Assembly (NCBI GenBank): GCA_025602915.1
Contig: JAHLJZ010000011.1
Location: 248,001 to 312,000, forward strand
Direction: 5' to 3'
Length of the DNA stretch: 64,000 nt
From: Paraphysoderma sedebokerense
Lineage: Eukaryota > Blastocladiomycota > Physodermatomycetes > Physodermatales > Physodermataceae
A model generated the notes under the pieces. The model searched no databases, was not told the origin of the DNA, and saw only the letters and a program-made list of their open reading frames with translations. Shown one piece after another: positions 56,738-64,000 of this stretch; positions within the stretch are counted from its first letter, which is position 1; each line of letters opens with the position of its first letter. A program made the position numbers and the translations under genes.

Positions 56738-59573
56738 ATGACCGCTCAGCACTCGACAAATTCGCTGTCGGCCCTATTGGCCTCTCAGCTATCGTTAACG
56801 ACAAAGGACCTCGAACGCCCTTCTGAGCAACTCGAGGATGTGAAAGCCTACGCTGATCTGTTCGGAACCCAACCCTCTGAAACCTCCAATTCCAAGGAAG
56901 AAAAAATACGGAAAGCAAGAGTTTGTAGTCATTTCAATTTATTCTTAATTATCCTGTCCAGGTTGACTAATCACGTAATGAACATTTTCCAAATTCTCAA
57001 TCCGCCTTGAATGATGTTATCTAGCAACAATTTTTGAATCCGACTGAAGATGATACAAATAACCTACGACAATTCTTGACTAAAAGAATCGAAGAAGGAC
57101 GAGGAGAGTGTATATATGAGTTAGGAGTAACCGAGGGTAATTCTCTCGTTTAATTTACCGTTCCTAGTCATAGCATCGCCGTTGACTGTGACTGACTTCC
57201 CAATTTTGCCCTATTTTGGCTCTTTATTATTAATTTATGTTTTACTATTAGACGAGGGTCTCAATCTTGAATTCACCAAAGACGAATTATTTACCGCTAT
57301 TTCAAATCTTCGATCTGTCGCAAAACCATTGAACGCCAATGTTACGCTGCTGTCGGACAAATCTGACATTCATGTGACTGCCTCAAATGTTGATTTTCTG
57401 AATCAATCCGAGAAAGAGAACAAGAAGAAACAAGAGAAAGACATCGGCAAAGTTGGGTTCGTTCTGATACGGAGGAAGCCGGAGAAAGTTGAAGATGCAA
57501 TTGAAGTTAGAATTGCTGTGGTTGGAAATGTTGATGCCGGTAAAAGTACCCTGTTAGTATAGAGTCTCTTTTCTTATTAAAGATCTATTGTGTTCTACTG
57601 ACAAGTTTTTGTTAAAATCATGAATTTAGACTTGGTGTGTTAACCAAAAACTCTCTTGACGACGGTCGAGGCAAAGCTCGGGTCAATCTATTCCGTCATA
57701 AACACGAGCTCGAAACTGGACGTACGTCATCGCTGGGAATGGAGTGTATGGGCTTCGACGAAATCGGTAAACAAGTGGGTGTAGATAGAAATGTATATAC
57801 CGATGTTACTCCGGATGTTGATACTGGTGACAACGAGATTGTACCAGCAAAGACCAACGAGAAACCCCACGAGCGAAAAGTAACCTGGAACGAAATCGCT
57901 TCACAAGCCAGTAAAATGATTTCGTTCATTGATTTAGCTGGTCACGAGAAATATCTGAAGGTACTTGATTCATCTTACTTATTTCGTGTTACTCGTGACT
58001 GACGAAATGCGTCTTACATTACAGACCACAGTTTATGGTCTCTGCGGTGCTGCTCCTGATTTTGCTCTTCTCATCATTGGATCGAACGCTGGAATCATCG
58101 GTATGACTAAAGGTATGTTTCTGGATCATCAGGCACTGGCTGAAGGGATTCCGATGAATTGACGATATTATTGGTAATAGAACATCTCGGTATCGCTCTC
58201 GCGTTATCTGTTCCAGTCTTGATTGTGGTTACCAAAGTCGATATGTGCCCCGCTAACGTTCTCGAATCAACCTTGAAGCAACTTGTTAAAATACTGAAAT
58301 CAAGTGGGTGCAGAAAGATCCCCATGTTCATAAGGTGTAGCGAGGACGTGGTGAAAGTCGCTTCGAATTTCGTGAGCGAGCGGTAAGCTTCACTTATTGC
58401 TCTCCTTTCTTTGTCCCTCGCATGGCTTACGCGGTCGTATCAATGCAGAATATGTCCGATATTTTTGGTTTCCAATGTTACCGGCGAAGGTCTTCCGTAT
58501 TTACGAAAGTTCTTGAATATACTGCCGCTTACGGCCAAGTATGATATCGACAAACCTGTTGAATATCAAATCACCGAATCTTATAGTGTACCAGGTAAAT
58601 TTTCTTCGTCTGTCCGTTCATTATTTTACTTTTATCAGACTCTAACGAAGTCAAATTACGACCTACAGGTGTTGGTACAGTAGTTTCTGGAACAGTACTA
58701 TCCGGAATTGTTCATGCCGGTGATACGCTAATGCTTGGGCCGGATTCAACGGGACATTTCGTCCCAGCTGTTGTCAAGTCTATTCAACGAAAACGGGTAA
58801 ATGTTCCTGTAGCTTACGCTGGTCAATCCGCTAGTTTTGGGTTAAAAAAGATAAAAAGGAGTTCATTAAGGAAGGGGATGGTAATGGTCAGGTATGTGCC
58901 TTGCAACTTTTATTACTTTTATTCACATCTACTGCAAATGTCGAGGAGAAAAGCAACTGACTTTTGTTGCCTTCCTGGTTTAGTAAAAATTTGAATCCGA
59001 AGGCCTGCATGGAGTTCGAAGCCGAAGTGTTGGTCCTTTACCATTCTACGACAATAAACCCGAAATATCAAGCCATGTTCCATTGTCAGAATGTTCGACA
59101 AACTGTAAAGATAGTCGATATGGATAAAACAGTGTTAAGGACAGGCGATAGAGCATTAGTTCGATTTCGGTAATTACTTCCATTCTTTCATTCCTCCCTT
59201 CCAAGTTGCGTTTAGCGGTTCATCTTTTCTTGAAGCGCTGACTGACATTGTATTTGACTGCGGTATTGTTAGGTTTATATCTCAACCAGAATATGTCAAA
59301 CCGGGATCTCGAATATTGTTCCGTGAAGGTCGAACTAAAGGAATTGGTAAAGTCATACGGCCTATCTTTCCGGGTGAGAACGTTCCAGAATATAACAAGA
59401 CCAAGGAGGTTGACGATGGAAGCAAGATTAAAGATAAGAAGGGAGTAGGATCAAGTGGAACGGTATTCACAATGGAAGATAGCGGTAGCGGACACGGCCA
59501 AGGAACACACAGCGGACATAATAGTGGTACCGGAAGACTGAAGCAAGCGCAGACCAGAGAAAAAGTGAAGTAG
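56738..59573 (+). CDS. GTPBP1: GTP-binding protein GTPBP1
   Basis: A translational GTPase related to EF1A and HBS1, linked to exosome-mediated mRNA decay and to elongation; about 690 residues. Exons: 56738-56920, 57025-57136, 57252-57552, 57630-57960, 58025-58112, 58181-58382, 58449-58594, 58669-58891, 58984-59169 and 59273-59573. G-motifs: [10 protein letters not shown] (G1), [10 protein letters not shown] (G3), TKVDMCPAN (G4), and the family block [13 protein letters not shown] as switch I. Also [31 protein letters not shown] and the C-terminal [13 protein letters not shown]. The order N-terminal [15 protein letters not shown], then G domain, then two beta-barrels fits GTPBP1. The last ~60 residues are Gly/Ser/His-rich and not in the animal protein. 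Confidence 0.94.
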
Positions 59574-59945
59574 TTGGGGTTGTTTGGAATTCGTCTGCGT
59601 TTTATTGGAGTGAATGTTACATCATTTATTATTTTGGAGAGATTTTTTTTATACTTGCAAGGGATGCAGATTCAGATGGTTGTCCATCTTGTAGATTAGA
59701 TTTTTCATCTGCCGTTTATATTCCCATCTTCATTGGATCAAGATTTTTTTTATCGTCTCCAATATTTTCTCTCTTTGATTAGCTATTAAATTTCAAAGAG
59801 GAAGAAAAAGTACATAGCAAATAAACATATATTTTTGTCGCTTCAAAACTTATTGTATGATGATGAACTCTTGCCGCCAATTCACCAAGTCGTTGGGCAT
59901 CGTGATTTAAACCTTCAATTATCCAGAGTCCCCACTTTCGACTTC
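59574..59945. other. intergenic, URI1 promoter
   Basis: About 370 bp with T-runs (59646-59652, 59744-59751). The frame upstream of the URI1 ATG stays open but has no ATG. Confidence 0.4.
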
Positions 59946-62585
59946 ATGGATCAATCACAACAGATACCTCCGTCTGATATCGCAAGATTCTCAGAAGCTG
60001 TTAATCAGGTTTATATCTGCTCTCTCACTAGCACTTGCTCTTTTGTCCGCGACCCCACTTCAAAAAACTGGCTAACCGATCTTTCCCTACGGACTATCAA
60101 AATTCTATATATTATATGACTGATAATGATTCAACGCATGCAAATTAAAATATAGGCTATAGCCGAAACTACTCAATCAATAAATCAATGGAACAAATAT
60201 AGAAGTGATTATGAAGATGTAGAAAACTTGCTGAAGGAGTTACCGGAGAAGGTTAGGTGGGATGTTATGGTGAGTTGTAAACTTTTCTTTTTGCCTAGGA
60301 AAATGAATTCGCCCTCTCCGATATTTTAGATTTCTTTTTCTTAAGCGCTATAATATTAGTTTGAAGAATATGGTGTGATCTCATTTACAGAAGCGATCAA
60401 TGATTCGCATTTCGGATTTCGTACGGCAGAGTTAACATTAATTTTATTTCCATATTACTTTGTATCGACGCAGGTGCCAATAACCAACGTTGCATTCATG
60501 CCCGGACAATTGATTCATACGAACGAAGTTTTGACTTTGCTAGGTGATAACTGGTTTGTAGAACATACAGCAAAAGATGCAGCTCAAGTGGTTCAGAGGA
60601 GAATCGAATGTTCGTTTTTAGTATTCATATCATTTTGTGATTTTTATTCTCTTTTAAAGAAAGCTTTACGAATGATTAGATCTACCTTTATTTTGGCCTG
60701 TGTCACTAACGGAAATTCTATTCCATTATTGCGACGCCTCGCTCAATTGACTATGGGCGCCTATAATATTTCTTTACAGTGGTAACGGAGAATCTGCAAA
60801 TACTGGAAACAAAATTAAAGTCTCTGAAGTCGAAGCAAGATTTAACTAGTCATGTAGTCGGCGAAGAGGGAGAAATGTTGAATGAAGAAGGTTTACCCTT
60901 CGTTGATATAAGAGAAGATCTTGAGCCGGATGACGAAGGGTCGGATAATTTGCCTGTAGAGAGAACCGGCCATAGAATTACAGGTATGTTTTATCTTTGG
61001 TTTGAAGGTTGTGGATTCGATTTTTTGAAACTATGTGTTTAAATATTTGTGCAGGAACAATGTCGTTGTCCAATGTTGAGCGTCCGATTTCAGACGAAGA
61101 TCAAGCGCTACTTGACCGACTTGCCGAATTAGAAGAAGAGGAAGAAGAGGGAGCAGATTTCGCTGATGTTGTTCAAGACATAGTTGACTCTACAGCGGTC
61201 GATGCAGTTGCCGAAACTCTAATTGAAACGGTTACGGAAGAAGGGGTTAAAGTGGAATCAGAATTAAGTGAAGATACGGAGGGCGGACAGAAAAATTCAA
61301 CAGCAGGCCAAGTAAGGTCTCCGGCGGATATATACAATCAAATGTTGAAAGTTTCAAAGATGGGATCAAAATCAGAGCAGCATCGTGCGAACGAAAAAAT
61401 TGGCAAACCTAAGAAAGAGGAGAAGAAAGTCAGGTTTGAGGGCGTTGGGAAGGAAGTGTACTCGGCAAATGAGCAGACGAATTCGATTAAAGCAAAAGAC
61501 AAAGAAAAAACGAAAGAAAAGGTCAAGCCGATTGTGAGTTCTGTGGTAGAAAAAGACATCATTGAGAAAGATAATGATGTCGAGGATGAAATATTGATCA
61601 AAGAGGTAATCATCACTTTTATCTAATGTTGATGTCACGTCAGATTCCGATTTTTGCCGTTTAAAATCATGAAATACATTACATATTCACAACCTCCTTT
61701 CCTCATCACTTTGGACAGATAAAACAGGCTTATCATACCCAACGCCAGAAATTGTTCTCAACTGTTATCCAACCGAAACAAATTATAGCAGATCGTGATC
61801 CCGAACAATCCGTCGTTCCAGGATTTGGCCAACCAATTATGACCGATTTAGACGGCAAAAATTGGAAAGAGTTGTTAAACGAAATGTTAATCGTGCCACC
61901 GGTGGATGCTTCCTCCGCTGCCGATGCTGTGGTTAACGAAGAACAAGAACATAATCAAGCTTTCGCAACTGTTAGAGCAAAAGTTAATAAGACAGAAGGT
62001 ACAATGGACAATTCTGTTCTGACAGAAGTTCAAAATAGTATGGTAAATATGGGTCCGTTGGACTCCAATGACGCGAAGAATACGACAAATGCAAATAAGC
62101 AGCAAGACCGACAACCAAATATCGAACCGAACGAAGCTACCAAACCCAAGAAAGTATCAAAATTCAAAGCAGCCCGGTTACAACAGCAACAACAGAACCC
62201 TTCTTCAAGTTCCTCTGCCTTACCATCCTCCACACCCCTTTCATCATCTTCTCAACCCAACTCAACTGGTAGCAGCCTCAGAGGCAACCCAATTCCAATA
62301 CCTTCCGTCCCTTCGGTTATCGCGAAACCTGCGACACAACCTATCTCATCTCTCCAAGGTCATCCCTTGGGGCAGCAACGAGATGTTGTTTCTGGTCAAA
62401 TTCATAGTAATAGTGGTAGTGGTAGCAGAAGCAGTAGTAGTAGTAGTAGTAGTAGTAGCAGCAGCATTAACGTTCCAGGTGGCGATAGCTCTAGCGGTAA
62501 TGTGGAGAGTAAAGGGAAGAAAGTGTCGAAATTTAAGATGGCCAGATTAGCTGCTAAAGGATCAGGAGGGAGTGATTGTTTTTAA
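59946..62585 (+). CDS. URI1: unconventional prefoldin RPB5 interactor (URI1/Bud27-like)
   Basis: A prefoldin-like chaperone that helps assemble RNA polymerases through RPB5; about 644 residues. Exons: 59946-60008, 60156-60269, 60474-60609, 60780-60983, 61055-61605 and 61719-62585. The prefoldin alpha core is split over the first four exons: an N-terminal coiled coil with WNKYRSDYEDVENLLKEL, the hairpin VPITNVAFMPGQLIHTNEV then LLGDNWFVEHTAKDA, and a second coiled coil ENLQILETKLKSLKSKQ. The acidic Glu-rich centre (LAELEEEEEE) and Lys-rich stretches are typical. KKVSKFK occurs twice near the C-terminus, the conserved URI tail motif. A poly-Ser run is encoded by an AGT repeat near 62430. Confidence 0.88.
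62412..62466 (+). repeat. (AGT/AGC)n trinucleotide repeat in URI1
   Basis: A run of AGT codons (about nine uninterrupted) flanked by AGC and GGT variants encodes poly-Ser in the URI1 linker. Such runs are prone to slippage, so length may differ between strains. Confidence 0.85.
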
Positions 62586-62946
62586 TTAAAGACAAAAGGA
62601 ATCAGAAATCCAGAGCTTTCGGAATAATTGATAATTGTGCTAGAACTTTCGATCGTATAAATTATTGCGCTTTCGCAAACTTAATAAACGTATTTACACA
62701 TTGAAAACATACGTATACACCGCAGGAAGATCACAAAATGTAGTAGAAGCAAAAAGCAACACAAAGATATCAACACTACAAATACACAAACTCTTTACCG
62801 CATTTATTAATATCATCATCGTAATCTACTATTTTCCAGCATTACCACACCTAATTCTCCACTCTCGTTCCTCCAAAACTTGAATCACTTCGATTCTACA
62901 CTTCCTTTACATGCCGAGTTTGGATGAGAAATCAGATGTGAGGTGA
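62586..62946. other. convergent spacer between URI1 and the kinase gene
   Basis: AT-rich 3' flanks; an AATAAA-like AATAAACG at 62682. No gene seen. Confidence 0.4.
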
Positions 62947-64000
62947 CTACTTTGAAAACGTTCGTTGTCTTTCTAATGTCGTATGTTTACTACTCCCACT
63001 GGTATTCAAACTAGCGCTATTATTCAAACTGCTATTCAAGCTCGAAGAGGAACTGACATTTTGATAATTTTTATAGATACTATTCTGCTGTTGTTCACGG
63101 TAGACTAGATCTTTTATATATCGCTGATGATAATCTTTTAGACCGTGTTTCATGCCGCAATTGGAAGGCGCGTTGGCTGCGCAACGTCGATGGACTTGAG
63201 CGGGACAATCCTGTTGTGTGGAAATAAAGATATGGGGTTTGTTAATTAGAGGGTGAGAAACAAGAGAGGTGGACACAGGGTACAAGGTGAAACGAAAAGA
63301 TAAACGTACATCGCAAACCAGATGTTTTTGATACTTTATCCTCCTATGACACACTGCACATTTCACTAAAGAGGGTAACAAAGACTGATGATTCACCAAC
63401 GTAAATCGATGCGGTATCGGTAACACATCGTAATGATGGCTACCTTTACCATCGTCATCCCATGTCGGTAACTCTGTAGTTGATACTTCAGAGACAGCGG
63501 TTAAGGGCGTCACTGGTTCGCCCGAGCTGGCAGAGATTGCGGAATTGGCAGAATGAGCTGAATGTGAGGAATGTGATTCTGAAGTGGGAGATCGACCTGA
63601 AAAACTTGCGGATGGACTGGTAGACTTTGTAATTTGGATGGTTAAAGCGGTGGTATCAATTGTTTGCTGTGATATGTCGCAGAGACTATCTCCTGATGAC
63701 AAATCTTCTGAATTTGCTCGTAATAGTCCATTAGCTTGTCGAGAGTCTACAGCATAATAATTTGTGAGATAAAAATCCGCCTGCGTTAGCATTCATTCAA
63801 ATTTTCAAATTTTAACTTGAAACCGGAAAACATCAATGTACCTAATAACCCGATATTCTCAACTTTACTCGTACTTCCTTTCCCTTCTACTTCTTTCTTG
63901 ATAATCTCCATTTCGACTTCCTTCAGTACATTCAAAATATCTTTCCACCCAGGCCGCATTTTAGGATCATCCTCACAACACTTCAACGCTAAATTAATCA
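62947..64000 (-). CDS. protein kinase with C-terminal C1 domain, 3' part
   Basis: The gene enters from the right edge. Exons: 64000-63842, 63746-63310 and 63210-62947. The first holds the end of a tyrosine-kinase-like C-lobe: LINLALKCCEDDPKMRPGWK with the invariant Arg of subdomain XI. A Ser-rich linker of ~90 residues follows. Then comes a C1 zinc finger rebuilt by splicing: HRFTLVNHQSLLPSLVKC, C..C, HLVCDDCPAQVHRRC and a final Cys. It matches H-x-F...C-x2-C...C-x2-C-x4-H-x2-C-x7-C with a slightly long first spacing. The tail is Ser/Asn-rich with poly-Gln. A kinase placed before the C1 domain recalls LISK/TKL kinases. Lipid or Ras binding by the C1 domain is possible but not shown. Confidence 0.75.

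Noticed and set aside
62068-62550. 160-codon overlapping frame inside URI1
   Set aside because: Shadow of the URI1 last exon produced by the poly-Ser repeat; the URI1 frame carries the conserved KKVSKFK motifs.
1-64000. CRISPR array, rRNA, operon-like gene cluster or secondary-metabolite cluster
   Set aside because: No regularly spaced repeats, no rRNA-like sequence, and neighbouring genes are functionally unrelated with own promoters and introns.

Overview
This window is nuclear DNA of a fungus with spliced genes. Most introns are 50-130 nt with GT-AG ends, and exons join in frame at conserved protein positions. Fungal markers are a GDP-mannose transporter of the VRG4 family, a WSC-domain membrane protein, a tunnel-type (CET1-like) mRNA 5'-triphosphatase, an S1/P1 nuclease and a KU70 gene. 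Several other genes are commoner in animals, plants and early-diverging fungi than in Dikarya: MICU1, TMCO3, GTPBP1, ZRANB2-like, an asteroid-type nuclease and an animal/plant-type cytosolic malate dehydrogenase. I therefore suggest an early-diverging lineage, possibly Mucoromycota or Glomeromycotina. This is an inference from gene content, not a placement. I see no rRNA, CRISPR array or convincing tRNA.

Layout. 1-14.8 kb: 3' end of a CET1-like gene, vacuolar amino-acid transporter, GDP-mannose transporter, Mei2-like RNA-binding protein, an orphan type II membrane protein, acireductone dioxygenase and a ZRANB2-like protein. 15-29 kb: cytosolic malate dehydrogenase, 6-phosphofructo-2-kinase/fructose-2,6-bisphosphatase, V-ATPase subunit H, ribosomal protein L12 and KU70. 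29-45 kb: exportin-1 (CRM1), a decayed Ty1/copia gag fragment, APC10, MICU1, an asteroid nuclease and a TPT/SLC35-type transporter. 45-64 kb: a TMCO3-like cation/proton antiporter, a small secreted protein, an orphan Cys/His protein, an S1/P1 nuclease, a WSC membrane protein, GTPBP1, URI1 and the 3' end of a kinase-plus-C1-domain gene.

The genes are mostly unrelated housekeeping functions: mRNA capping, nuclear export, end joining, mitosis, glycolytic control, vacuolar acidification and transport. About 25 genes fill 64 kb and mobile DNA is scarce. The one signal that crosses gene boundaries is a CACGTG palindrome, usually inside (G)TCACGTGA(C), lying 80-120 bp upstream of five reverse-strand start codons and 575 bp upstream of a sixth. 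Between the GDP-mannose transporter and the Mei2-like gene it forms a perfect 12-bp inverted repeat. The most unusual coding features are a MICU1 in a fungus, a 112-residue secreted protein with a CBM10-like signature, a WSC protein with two possible N-termini, and three orphan proteins.

Exon borders were worked out by hand from splice consensus, reading phase and family alignment from memory. Positions should be good to a few bases where a border is given.
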